Of a stretch of 64,000 bases of DNA, positions 48,429 to 60,399 are shown piece after piece. Every line of letters starts with the position of its first letter. Within the stretch, counting starts at the first letter, position 1. The notes beneath the pieces were generated by a model, which saw only the letters and a program-made list of their open reading frames with translations, made no database searches and was not told the DNA's origin. The position numbers and the translations under genes are program-made. Source of the stretch: Hemibagrus wyckioides (taxonomy: Eukaryota; Chordata; Actinopteri; Siluriformes; Bagridae); contig NC_080718.1 in NCBI RefSeq assembly GCF_019097595.1, forward strand, positions 12,184,657-12,248,656, in the 5' to 3' direction.

Positions 48429-49660
48429 CACTGTATTGCCAAAAGTATTCGCTCACCCATCCAAATAATCAGAATCAGGTGTTCCAATCACTTCCATGGC
48501 CACAGGTGTATAAAATCAAGCACCTAGGCATGCAGACTGTTTTTACAAACATTTGTGAAAGAATGGGTCGCTCTCAGGAGCTCAGTGAATTCCAGCGTGG
48601 AACTGTGATAGGATGCCACCTGTGCAACAAATCCAGTCGTGAAATTTCCTCGCTCCTAAATATTCCACAGTCAACTGTCAGCTGTATTATAAGAACGGGG
48701 AAGTGTTTGGGAATGACAGCAACTCAGCCACGAAGTGGTAGGCCACGTAAACTGACGGAGCGGGGTCAGCGGATGCTGCGGCGCATAGTGCGAAGAGGTC
48801 GCCAACTTTCTGCAGAGTCAATCGCTACAGACCTCCAAACTTCATGTGGCCTTCAGATTAGCTCAAGAACAGTGCGCAGAGAGCTTCATGGAATGGGTTT
48901 CCATGGCCAAGCAGCTGCATCCAAGCCATACATCACCAAGTGCAATGCAAAGCGTCGGATGCAGTGGTGTAAAGCACGCCGCCACTGGACTCTAGAGCAG
49001 TGGAGACGCGTTCTCTGGAGTGACGAATCGCGCTTCTCCATCTGGCAATCTGATGGACGAGTCTGGGTTTGGCGGTTGCCAGGAGAACGGTACTTGTCTG
49101 ACTGCATTGTGCCAAGTGTAAAGTTTGGTGGAGGGGGGATTATGGTGTGGGGTTGTTTTTCAGGAGCTGGGCTTGGCCCCTTAGTTCCAGTGAAAGGAAC
49201 TCTGAATGCTTCAGCATACCAAGACATTTTGGACAATTCCATGCTCCCAACTTTGGTGGAACCTTCCTCTTCCAACATGACTGTGCACCAGTGCACAAAG
49301 CAAGGTCCGTAAAGACATGGATGACAGAGTCTGGTGTGGATGAACTTGACTGGCCTGCACAGAGTCCTGACCTCAACCCGATAGAACACCTTTGGGATGA
49401 ATTAGAGCGGAGACTGAGAGCCAGGCCTTCTCGTCCAACATCAGTGTGTGACCTCACAAATGCGCTTCTGGAAGAATGGTCAAAAATTCCCATAAACACA
49501 CTCCTAAACCTTGTGGACAGCCTTCCCAGAAGAGTTGAAGCTGTTATAGCTGCAAAGGGTGGACCGACGTCATATTGAACCCTATGGATTAGGAATGGGA
49601 TGTCACTTAAGTTCATATGCGAGTCAAGGCAGGTGAGCGAATACTTTTGGCAATATAGTG
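48429..49660 (+). mobile_element. Nearly intact Tc1-like transposon (TIR CACTGTATTGCCAAAAGTAT)
   Basis: 1232 bp between TA dinucleotides. Left terminus CACTGTATTGCCAAAAGTAT TCGCTCACC and right terminus GGTGAGCGAATACTTTTGGC AATATAGTG are inverted repeats of about 29 bp. The interior is almost entirely one transposase gene on the + strand with a single apparent frame break. It is the best-preserved transposon in the window. Confidence 0.95.
48563..49578 (+). pseudogene. Tc1 transposase with one frameshift
   Basis: Starts [20 protein letters not shown] and reads through the first helix-turn-helix ([20 protein letters not shown]), the GRPRK hook ([12 protein letters not shown]), the second helix-turn-helix, the first catalytic Asp in [12 protein letters not shown], and the glycine-rich [13 protein letters not shown] box. 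Around 49240-49262 the frame changes. The +1 frame then carries [12 protein letters not shown] (second Asp) and AQSPDLNPIEHLWDELERR, where the Glu is 34 residues after the Asp (DD34E), and ends KGGPTSY with a stop at 49578. All three catalytic residues are present. Only the frame break prevents a full product of about 340 residues. Confidence 0.93.
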
Positions 49661-49910
49661 TATATATTTTTTTCTTTTTTTTTTTTTTGAAGAAAAACAC
49701 ATTCATTAATGAAACCAGACACACATTTCACATTAATTCAAAGTATTGTGCATTCACAAAAATATGATTTTTACTCAGGATTTCTTTTCTCTTACATTCA
49801 TTTTCCCCATTTGCACATCATTCATTTCATTTAAGCATCAGATCTGATCACACTGATTATTTTTAGAGACCGGACTTTCTGGGATTGATATAAATCACGA
49901 CTCTCCTTAC

Positions 49911-50050
49911 CGACAAAGAATTTTGCGTCGTTTTGGATGCCACAAAAATGTCTAAAATTGATTTTTATAAAAGCTTCCAGTCTCCTCCTCAACATAAAAA
50001 CCATAGCAAGTCATGATGAATCGGTTGACCACAAGCTTCCGTGTTTGTCT
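49911..50050 (-). other. ldah: Candidate untranslated first exon of ldah
   Basis: On the - strand the sequence GACGCAAAATTCTTTGTCG is followed by a strong donor GTAAGGAGAG (plus 49901-49910), 2.7 kb upstream of the ldah start codon. Several CpGs occur in an otherwise CpG-poor, AT-rich region. The 5' limit is a guess and there is no coding evidence, so this is only a proposal for where ldah transcription may begin. Confidence 0.25.
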
Positions 50051-51106
50051 TCTTCTGGTCCTTTCATTTGCTGCTTTCTGAACGGGGTTGTATGTTTTTA
50101 CTGTCACCTACTGTTTGGATGTAGTAAATGTAAATTCACCCATTTTTTTTTTTAAAAAAAAAAGGCATAAAGGCTTTTTAACCACATCTGTTCAAATAAC
50201 ATCTGTTCAATGGTGCTTATTTTCCATTAGTGCACCTTATATCTGTGTACACAGGGGTGTAGGAATTCTCTAAACTCTGAGAGAGATCCCTGAGATCTCA
50301 AGATTTCTTTTGAAAAGATATTGGCATTAACATAACTTATAGACCAGGGGCTCTTTCGTGCCATCAGATTCTACGAGACACAATGCAACGGTACCCTTCT
50401 GATCCACTGACTGAGTCGCACACTATTTCTTGATGTATATGCTTTTCTTAGATTCTCCTACTCGCACTGCTGTGTTAACTTAAATTTCCATTACACGTGG
50501 TTAATACAGGTACAGCTCATCTCTCATCTCATTCTGATTTGCCATATTTTCCGAACCGATCCGTTGAGATGTTACATTGTGTGTGATGTTGACTGGCACA
50601 CATGATTTAAAAGACACCACCATGAACTAAAGCAGAGGCTTGCAAAGAGTAGACTCTGAACTTCAGAAGGAAAGTGAACTGTTATCAGACCTGTTGATAG
50701 CAGTGTGCTGGCAAGGTCTTAATAGTTTATCCTTGATCCTTGATCATGCAGTGTTTCCCATTTATCATAACTTCTACTGCTACTACTAATACAACTAAGG
50801 CTCGTACTATTACTATGACTATTACTATTATTACTACTACAATTACTATAACTTCTATTACTACAAAAAAAAGGTCTTGTCTTAAAATGTAGCTGTTGAC
50901 ATTGTATTGAAGTTCCATATTGATAACTCATGGCATGACTGTGTGATTTACTCAAAGATATAATAAGGTTTACTGCTAAAGCATTAGTTCATGCAATTTA
51001 AACATGTGCATTATACTGAGTATGCAGTGTTGTATGAGATATAATCACAAAATTAAGCATTTACATTAACCAAGAAAATCATCAAAGGAAACAAGAAAGA
51101 TGGGTA

Positions 51107-51893
51107 CACTGATCAGGCATAACATTATGACTACCAGCTTAATATTGTGTTGGTTCCCCTTTTGCTGCCAAAACAGCCCTGACCCATCATGCACTGTGTA
51201 TTCTGACACCCTTATATCGGAACCAGCATTAAATTATTCAACAATTTGATCAACAGTAGCTCGTCTGTTGGATCGGATCACACGGGCCAGCCTTCACTCC
51301 CCATGTGCTTCAGTAAGCCTTGGCTGCCCATGACCCTGTCGCCGTTTCACTATTGTTCCTTCCTTGGACCACTTTTGATAGATACTGACCACTGCAGACA
51401 CCCCACAAGAGCTGCAGTTGCAGCGGTGGCTCAAGTCGTTAAGACTCTGTCATTGCCTGCAAGATTGGGGTTCAAGCCCCAGCACTGCCAAGCTGCCACC
51501 ATTGGGCCCTTGAGCAAGACCCCCACACTGCTCCAGGGGTGCTTTGTCATGGCTAACCCTGTGCTCTGACCCCAACCCCCAAGGAAGGGATATCTGAAGA
51601 AAGACTTTCACTGTGCAGTAATGTATGTGTGACAAATATAGACAACCTAACTTAGTTTTGGAGATGCTCTGATCCATTCTTCTAGCCATCACAATTTGGC
51701 CCTTGTCAAACTCGCTCAAATCCTTACACTTGCCCATTTCTCCTGCGTCTAACACATCAACTTTGAGTGCACATCAACAAAATTTTCACTTGCTGCCTAA
51801 TATATCCCACCCACTAACAGGTGCCATGATGAGGAGGTAATCAGTCTTATTCACTTCACCTGTCAGTGGTCATAATGTTATGCCTGATCAGTG
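51107..51893 (-). mobile_element. Tc1 deletion derivative B with a SINE inserted
   Basis: Ends CACTGATCAGGCATAACATT and AATGTTATGCCTGATCAGTG are near-perfect inverted repeats between TA dinucleotides. The - strand starts [20 protein letters not shown] (ATG at about 51736), continues after the SINE with words of the same DNA-binding domain, and ends with the C-terminal tail of the transposase (the A-K-G stretch before the stop) just inside the left repeat. The deletion therefore differs from copy A at 45006-45543. Confidence 0.9.
51420..51653 (+). mobile_element. tRNA-derived SINE (HAmo-like body and tail)
   Basis: Head GCAGCGGTGGCTCAAGTCGT with B-box GGTTCAAGCCC, body GCCAAGCTGCCACCATTGGG CCC, and tail AAGACTTTCACTGTGCAGTA ATGTATGTGTGACAAATAT. 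It splits the transposase text of the surrounding Tc1 copy, as shown by alignment with 45006-45543. AGTT occurs at both edges (51416-51419 and 51654-51657), a possible short target duplication. The family name is from memory of cyprinid and catfish SINEs. Confidence 0.82.
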
Positions 51894-52160
51894 TACATTT
51901 TTTAAAACAAAGACACAGTATATTGTGTGACATTTTATGCTATTCATAATAACTATCCCTAAATTTATTATTTCACTCATAACATGTCTGTACACCTATT
52001 TCTTTAAAAAGAAGAGCTTAGAACCTTACAGCCTAACAGGAACCTGGTGTATGCCCTTATTATAAACTAAAAAGTTAATCTGGAAAACAGCTTACATAGT
52101 TAGGATAACTGCAAAATACATTCAGACTGAACCTTGATCATAAAGACAACTGCTTCAAAA

Positions 52161-52189
52161 TCATTCATTCATTCAATCAATCAATCAAT

Positions 52190-52219
<30 letters not shown>
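52161..52219. repeat. (CATT)n(CAAT)n(CAAG)n compound microsatellite
   Basis: Three successive tetranucleotide runs that differ by single base changes, suggesting stepwise mutation and expansion of one original array. Confidence 0.9.
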
Positions 52220-52220
<1 letters not shown>

Positions 52221-52417
52221 TTAACCACAAAATTTCTTGTCATTTTGACTTTTCAGGCATTTTGTCACTTCTATTGCAGGTTTTTGTTGATCAAAACCTA
52301 CAAATCAAGCAACACAAGCTATTGTAAACTGATCAAAACAATTAGAAAATCTTAAATGTCTAAATAATGAATGAGTGTACAATCTTCTAGAACATACTGC
52401 AGTCAAATACTGCTGCA

Positions 52418-52660
52418 ATTCAATTCAATTAATTTGTATAGCGCCGTTTACAATGGACAGTAGAGAAACAGAGAAAGGAGAAAAAAATATATATTAATAA
52501 AATAAAATTAAATTATAAACTATTTTATCCCTAATGAGCAAGCCTGCAGTAACGGTGGCAAGGAAAAACTCCCTGTGATAATATGAGGAAAAAAACTTGA
52601 GAGGAACCAGCCTCAGAAGGGAAACCATCCTCATTTGGGTGACATTAAACAGAAAATAAT
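52418..52660 (+). repeat. Dispersed repeat, copy 2 (TATAGCGC / GGCAAGGAAAAACTCCCT family)
   Basis: Reads AATTCAATTCAATTAATTTG, TATAGCGCCGTTTACAATGG, CCTAATGAGCAAGCCTGCAG, CGGTGGCAAGGAAAAACTCC and GAGAGGAACCAGCCTCAGAA. It matches, in the opposite orientation, the copy at 31375-31612. Confidence 0.82.
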
Positions 52661-53924
52661 GTAAATGTAACTAAATAATGTCCTTTTTACAACAGCAGTC
52701 AAGGGCCCATGAGGAACTATCAGGTCAATGTAGTTTCAGAGTTCATTATAGACACTAATTCTTTGCTGTCAGAAGCTGACAGATGGCAGATCTGTGACGG
52801 TGTTATAGTCCCTAAGTGGCTCTGTCCACAGCTGTCTCCTGGGTCAAAGGCTGTCCACACAGATCCATCCACAGCATCATCTGCTCAACCTCACAACAAA
52901 AATTATTCTCAGACCACTGATCTTATGGCAAGTCAAATATGCAGTTTAATGAGCATAATATAAAACTAGCAACACAATACTAATACTAATTATGTAAATT
53001 ATTCTTCTGTATAGTCCCATGATTTTTATAGTCTCAACTCTATGTTGTGATTTGCTTTGCTCATCTGTGACTATTAAAATACTTAAGATGCCAGAAAACA
53101 TATTTTGTAGGGCTTAATTTAGAAACAGAAAGTATTTCTCCAAAGCTTTTTAGGATCTTATTCTGCACTTTTGATAAATTCTTGAAAAAATGCACAGCAG
53201 CTGCCTTTTTTGACCATATTCATGATGGGAAAGCACATATGAGCACCTGTTCATCATGGAAGTGAGACGACTATATGTTAAAAATGATAATTCATTAATT
53301 TTTTTTTTGGAAATATCATTATGGTATCATTTTTATTCAGCCACAGGTACTTGAGGGGTCTAGATTCTGAAACGTCTACATTCTAAGATCATGTTTTGAC
53401 ACAAATGAATTGCTGTTAAATTGATTCTTTGTGGAGAGTTCAACTAAAATGTTGAAATCTTAAACTGAAATTGTAATGATTCACATAAAATTCCATAACA
53501 TTCCTTGTTAGAAATGCATGGATAAACAACCCACATGCCTGCAAGGGTGACAACACTTCCCTTTAATGAATGTTTATGTTACTGTAAATGATTAGTTTCT
53601 AGAGTAAATAAGAAAATTAATTTTAGACTTTGTTTCACAGTGGTGCTTTGTGATCTGAATAGAAAGTAAGGGAGAATAAACCCCTAATAAATGGAATAAA
53701 TTGATTTTTACCCAATCATCTTGCACATCTCCAATTATCTAATCCTGATTATCCTGTTTTCAAAAAAAAAAAAAAAAGCCATGATGTAATTTACCTACTG
53801 AAACTAGAGAACAATCTGTGTAGACTACCTGTGATGACTGTAGTCCTACATTCTTTCATACATTTATTGGCTCTATTAGTACAACTACTTTCAACTACTC
53901 CTTGTTTTCTGACCTGTCTTCTTG

Positions 53925-54025
53925 TTTCTGCCACGCGTAACATGATGCTACCATCACCATGCTTCACAGTAGGATGGTATAAGCCAGTTAATGGGTTATT
54001 CCTTCATTTTGGCCAGATGAGTTAA
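53925..54025 (-). mobile_element. Short remnant of the 10234-12058 Tc1 family
   Basis: AACATGATGCTACCATCACC ATGCTTCACAGTAGG is the reverse complement of the transposase stretch coding for the Gly-Gly-Gly box in that family. The following words (CCAGTTAATGGG, TTTGGCCAGA) match the copy at 57935-58030 in order and strand. Confidence 0.6.
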
Positions 54026-55869
54026 GCCGAAGATTTAAATACTTTGCTGGGTCTCCATCTGGACCATGGTTCACTAATTGACAAGCCTTGGTATAGACAA
54101 AGGCAGATAGTAAGCGTTCTGATGCTTTTTATATGACTCAGTCACAATCCCAGTTTATGTTTCCTTTATGCTTGATTGCTGTGCATCAGGCTGAGCAGCT
54201 TGTCAGATGATAATTACAGCAGTCAAGTCAAACTCAAACAGGTATAGTCTCACTGGTTTATCATTATGTGGTCACTGAGGGCTACCAAATCATCTACTGC
54301 TGCCCTAATGTTCCTGCTGGATCTAGATGAGCAATATGTTAAATTTTGAGGCACTTTTTCAAGCTGCTCTCATGGGTTTCCTTCTGTCAGAGATTCCAAC
54401 CATGCAGAACAGTCTAAAATATCACATACTTTACTGTAATATGTTTTAGCAGCTAATGCAATGGGGACAAGGATCAGTGCCTAATAGCAAACGTGACAAA
54501 ATACAAATAGACTTGTGCAATTAAAATCAGAAAAAAATGTAGATGTAGGCTTCTTTTTGGATTTACTTTGGAGGCCTCGATTAAGTATTTCAAGAATTCC
54601 ATGCACTCAGCCTGACATCCAGGAGTCCCTGTCTCATCAATAATACTGAAGTTTTACTGGAAACATGCATGAAGCCCAACCACATTCAGTCAAACTCATT
54701 TTGGCACATCTGTTTAAAATACTGGAGAACATTTAGGGCACCTGTGAAAACACGATATTAAAATATTGAGAGCAAATTTTTTTTGGAGAGTTCAACATTC
54801 AAACGCGAAAAAAGGCAGATCAGGCAAAGTATTTCCTGCATACGTGTTGATGGTTGACAGAATGAATTTTTTTTACTCATTAATAAACAGATGGAATACT
54901 TAGATGTTCTTTCCTGTTTGTAGTCACTTTGAATATGATAAAAATTCATATGCTTCATATGTCAAATGCACATTTACATTTGGTTTCAGTTATTTCAAGG
55001 AATTTGCTGTGCAATTGTGTTCATTTGCACCTAAGCAGGAGCTATAGCAAAAAAAACTTGCTCTATCCATCAGAATCCAGCAAAAACAAATGCAAATACA
55101 ACACTTTCAGAATGTTTATAAACCAGCTCTGTGGATTTGAATGGTTTATGAATGGTAATATCTTTCAATGACTAGCATAAAAGTTCAAATAACTGAAAAC
55201 TGATTTTTTTTTTTATTTGCAGTCTGGCAAGTAGTGGTCTACTAACAACCACTTAAAAGTAATCAACCACTTAAATGTGTCAGGCAGTGGAAGATGACAC
55301 TTGCAAGTGCAGGAAGACTTTATTGCGGCAAGATAACAAATCAAAAAGCAGGGCCAGAAAACAGGCATTTAACAAACAGGGTCCAGCAATCAACAAACAG
55401 ACTTTCAGAGACACAAATAGAATAAAAAAAAAAAGATAAAGACAGTGTGCGTCATTGTGAGTGAACTTAGAGCAAGACTTTGTTTGTTGGTCCTGCTATT
55501 TGTGTGTGTGTGTGTGTGTGGATTAAGTCCAGCTGGAAGTGATCAGTAAACAGATCATCATGGACTACAGAGAACGATCACATGCTACGGTGAGTGCCGG
55601 CCACTCCCTCTTTAACAAACATAAACATTTCTACGCACACTTTGATATTAGCATCCTAGCTGTGTACAACATTGTGTGTGAAGGATTCTAAAGTGAGTAA
55701 GTGGCAGGAAGGAATTGGGCTAAGAAGGAATTCCTGGAAGGGTTCCGAAAACCTGTGCTAACCATGTAGACCCACTGCTTATCATTATTTCCACACTGTC
55801 CCTGAAACTGTCCATTCGAGCCACCATCATCCCCATGCCCAAGTTATCTTTTCAGAACAGTCCAGTGGT

Positions 55870-56205
55870 CTTGTCGATCACCCCCATGGGATTTCTCCAA
55901 ACATTTTTCCCACAATTTTAAAGGTAGCTGATTGCCTACAATGTCATTGTATGCTGTAACATTATGATTTCCCTTCAACTAAGGAGCCTAGTCTAAACTT
56001 GAGCTCAATGCAATGTCCATGGTTTGCAAGGTTGGTTTGAAAGCCCTTGAGTGCCCTGTACAGAGCCTTCACCTTAAACCCACTAAACACCTTTTGAATA
56101 AATTAAAACACTAGCTGCATGCCTGGTCTCCTTGCCTGTCATCAGTGCCCAACCTCACCACTGTTCTTGTTGATGAATCCCCACAACATTCCAAAATCTA
56201 TTGGA
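55870..56205 (+). mobile_element. Tc1-like transposon fragment
   Basis: Starts with noncoding text typical of a Tc1 subterminal region (ACAATTTTAAAGGTAGCTGA, AATGTCATTGTATGCTGTAA) and jumps into the transposase C terminus: CCCTGTACAGAGCCTTCACC and AAACCCACTAAACACC are the degraded counterpart of the SPDLNP-E-HLW motif. Internally deleted and full of stops. Confidence 0.65.
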
Positions 56206-56214
56206 AATTTACAT

Positions 56215-56330
56215 GTTATACACCTGAGAGTTAAGAGCCTTGCTCAGGGGCCCAGCAGTGGCAGCTTGGTGGATTCAAGCTCACAACCTTCTGAGAAGTA
56301 GTCCAACACAATAACCATTGAGCACATCCC
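56215..56330 (-). mobile_element. Partial SINE (reverse orientation)
   Basis: CCTTGCTCAGGGGCCCAGCA GTGGCAGCTTGGTGG, then TTCAAGCTCACAACCTTCTG and CCAACACAATAACCATTGAG, is the same text as the SINE at 42540-42747, without the tail half. Confidence 0.72.
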
Positions 56331-57424
56331 CTAGTCTGAGAGAAGATTGGACAGGCAACTGTCATAACAGGGGGTGGTTTTTTCTTATCACCCCAGATGC
56401 TTTTCAAAATTTGTCTTTCAAAGAAAAAACATTTGAAGTCTACACCATAGGATTTTTAGGTTTCCTAAGACACTGCTATACAAGAATAACCAGTCTGGAC
56501 ACAATCCCCCCCCTCCTTGCTCACAACAATCTCACAGTAAACACAAACAAACACTTCCTTATACCTTGGAAGCTATATTTACTGAGATTACTATCCACCC
56601 TGTCACTCCAGTGTGTAGCTGATCATCCAGGCCAATGTTTGGTACTGGTTCCTACTGAAGATGTTGGGAATGCTAACATTCAGAAGGATCTCTCTTGTGC
56701 TGGCTTGAATTAAGAGATTTTCAGGGATGTAAGATGGACTGAATGGGAGTGGGTAGCCTCATTGAGAGTGACTAACCTACTGAGACTTTACAAAGAAGCT
56801 GTGGATGCAACCAGATTTGGTGTACCTGTCAACTCATTGCTACCTGTGGTGTCAGACAGACTGCTGAGACAGGATACACTAGCCAGAATCTGGCCCAGCC
56901 ATCTACTATACATGTCTCTAACTTTAATGCTCGTTCTTCCCACACGTCTGTAGAGTTCTACCCTTAGGCCTGAGATGCACTGTTACTTTCACTAGTAGCC
57001 AGAATATCCTTCCCCCCCTTTAGCAGATCTGTTCTCTCAAATGAATGAAAAGATGTGGCAGCCCAACCACATCATCTGTGCTTATGAATTTTGCTGCCAA
57101 GATATTGTGTGCCCTTAAGTGGAAACTATTCCATAAGTGGTGGAAACTTCATCAAGTAAACCCATTGCACTGCCAGGATTCTAAAAATACTGTTACACGA
57201 TTGTGAATATCATATCTTTGGGTGTTCACAAACTTTTTATGACCTTTCTTTCGATTTAATCCTTTCTAAATTAAATCTATAATACAATAAAGTCTGCAAA
57301 AAAGAATGGGGGCTGAAAACTTTATGAGCCCATTACAACTGGGAGGCATTCAATGTTTTACTCAATTTAGAACCTGGCTACTAAGTGTGGAATATTTAGT
57401 GGGCTCATAAAATCTCCAGTGGGC

Positions 57425-58391
57425 ACATTTAGTTTTTACACACTTTATTTTATTATAGATTTAATTTAGAATGAATTAAATGGACTTTTTGGGCCATCAG
57501 TCTACCCTCAATAACATGTAATGACAAAGCAAATGTAAGTTTTGAGAATTTTTTTTGCAATTTACTGAAAAACAAAAGCTGAAATCTTTGATGCAGTCCC
57601 TTTATTCGGTACTATGTAAAGCACATCTGAAGAAATTACAGATTTGAGTCTTCTTGGGTTAGTTTCTAACCATCACATTGGATGGAAAAAGTCTGTGAAG
57701 TCCATCTGTCAGGTCTTTCTACAGGTGTACAATTATGATCAAATCTTTAGATTTATTTATTCATTCAAGGACATAAGAAACTTGCCCTGAAGCCACTTCA
57801 GCAGTGTTTTGACTGTATACTTTGGGTTGTTGTGTTGTAAGGTGAACTTTGGTCCCAGTCAGAGAACGTGTGCACTCTGGTGCTGGTTTTACTTCGAGGA
57901 CCTTGTTTTATTTTGCTACATACAGTCTTCCTATTTCTGCCCTAGCATTGTAACACAATGCTACCACCATCATGCTTCACCATAGAAAGAGTATTAGCCA
58001 GTTAATAAGCTGTTCCTAATTTTGGCCAAATGTAGTGCTTGAGTTCAATTTCTTTCTCTTATTAGTTTAAAGAATCTTTTCCCCTCATATTTCCAGAGTA
58101 TTTCATTTGTGTGTTATATGGCCTGATTAATGGAGTTCTTCTGAAATGTTTGTTCCTCTGGCAGGTTCCCCCATATATAGATCGATTTTGGGTTCTTAGT
58201 CAGCTCATTTAGCCCATTGTGAATTACTGTGTGTAGATTTATGGTAGTAAATGTAATCCATTTTAAATTAAAATCTATAACACAATAAAGTATATAAATA
58301 AATGTGTATAATGATAAAAAGATACAATAAAGCGTGATAAAAGTGGATAATAAAGTGTGCATAAAGAAGTCTGAATACTTTCCAAACTCAG
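57425..58391 (-). mobile_element. Decayed Tc1 element, same family as 10234-12058, reverse orientation
   Basis: The right end AAGTCTGAATACTTTCC (58366-58384) matches the AAGTATTCAGAC terminus of the 10234 family. Internal landmarks are AATGACAAAGCAAATGTAAG, GAGTCTTCTTGGG, TTGCCCTGAAGCCACTTCAG, GGTGAACTTTGGTCCCAGTC and CAATGCTACCACCATCATGC, all reverse-strand counterparts of the family. The left terminus is badly eroded. No readable transposase remains. Confidence 0.7.
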
Positions 58392-59779
58392 TTAAACTAA
58401 AAACAGGGGATGGTGACCTGGGATGTTAATGTTCAAGCCTTGCTTGGGTGTGTGGAGTGTCACCATTTCTACATTTTAGATTAGCATGAGGTGTGTGCAC
58501 CTATGTATTACATGTATGTATACCTATGTATGTATACAGGTATGTATTATTTCAAGGAAGTAAAACACAAAGACACAGTATGACCATGGTTGAAAAGAGC
58601 AGCAAAAGCTCTGGTGTCCTCTAGTGCTTGATTGCAGTACACACACTGAGGACCCATACTAACATAAGAGAATGGAACACCAACATTTAATATTACATAT
58701 ATGGACACATGCATGAATCTAACAGTGTTCATAAAATCACTTCTAAACAAGCAGAGATCATGACCTATTTCTCACACACATTTAATTACTAGCATCATTC
58801 ATAAGCATTCTTAACTTTTTTAACTTTAATACTCAGCTGATGTCAACATTCTTTGTCAAATATTGTCCTGACTTGTTTATGATGTGCAAAAATGTGAGTC
58901 TGGGTCATAGGTAGTGGAATTGAGAAATAGCTGCTTATGCCCTTCAATATAGTAATAATAATATGTTGACAACACAGCATGTAGACCAAAGCTACTGCCA
59001 AGTATCAGATTGCTAAATCTTTCTCCACGGCAGCTTCCCTGATTTGTCATGATTTTACAAACATAACAGAAGAGTTTGATTTATGTGCTTGCAATTTCAG
59101 TCCCCAAAGTTCAGAGAAAATGTTGCCACAGCAGCAGAAGGGATGGTAAGTGTGCCAGGGCAATAATAAGGCCAGCTGTTGTTTTATGGCCCAGTACAGT
59201 TGTAAATCAGCCCACAGTGCATGGAGAGACTGCTGGAGTGTTTTAAGAGTGCTTCAGATTGAGCAATATTATTATCTGTTCTCCCAAGTGTCAGAATACT
59301 GTCTATCAGAATCACTAAACATCTTCATGTGAACAATATGCAAGTACAAATTAATCTGCAATCATTTCTCCTGAAAACAAATCACATGCAGTAAAAGACA
59401 TCTTCATCTGCAAATATGTGTGCTTCAGTGATGTGATTTACACACCTTGTCTTGGGCAGCAGGATTTACAACATTTCATAAAGCAGCTGGATTCTCGTCA
59501 TAGAAGTTTCAGCAGTCTACCAGCAATCATCATAATGATCTTTTAAAACACAGATGGCTAAATCATGTAACTTTGTTTAATCTATAAAAATCTTTTGAAT
59601 TTATTTCAACTTATTGACAACATATTGCTTTTGTCAATTTCTAATAGATATGATGATCATTAAGAATTGTAATTATTATGGATTAATTAGTATTCCTACT
59701 CTTTCATGTACTTCTTAAAAATTCTTTGGCTGATCTCCTTCCACCACATGATCATTTATCCACATATTTTGATTTGGCA

Positions 59780-59945
59780 TAGGTTTCACACCAGATGCCC
59801 TTTCTGACACAACATTCCGGTTTTATCCAGGCCTGGGACCAGAGAGTGGCTTGAGCAAGTGACTGTGTTGGGTACTTGCCCAGAAATTAAACCCAGGCCA
59901 TGGCAGTGAGAGTATGGGCTCCCAGCCGCTAGACCACCATGGAAC
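59780..59945 (-). mobile_element. tRNA-derived SINE, third family (reverse orientation)
   Basis: ACCAGATGCCCTTTCTGACA CAAC opens the tail side and ATTAAACCCAGGCCATGGCA followed by CGCTAGACCACCATGG is a tRNA-like head read backwards, with the B-box complement. This layout is common among fish SINEs. The copy looks diverged. Confidence 0.65.
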
Positions 59946-60131
59946 ACTCTTTCATGTACAGTAATAATGTTTAAACACAACACACATAAAGCAAGGACAC
60001 TGTTCCACAATAAATTGGAATCCCATCCATGGTGTATTCATGCCTTATGCCCAGTGTTCACTGTGACCATGACCAGGAGTTTACTGAAAATGAGTAAGTG
60101 AAGGATATTGCTATTTAATGAATATAAATAG

Positions 60132-60238
<107 letters not shown>

Positions 60239-60399
60239 AGAAAATACAGTGCAACAGAGTTTGTTGGGTATTATAACAAACTCACTTATATATTATATTT
60301 TAATATATTAAAATGCAAGTCAGTGATTCAGATCACTGAGAAGGCATACATACAGTATATCATGTGACCAAGGTGACACCTAACAATTGATCAACAGTA

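Noticed and set aside
48886..49724. Long - strand open frames across 48886-49724
   Set aside because: Antisense of the well-supported Tc1 transposase on the + strand.
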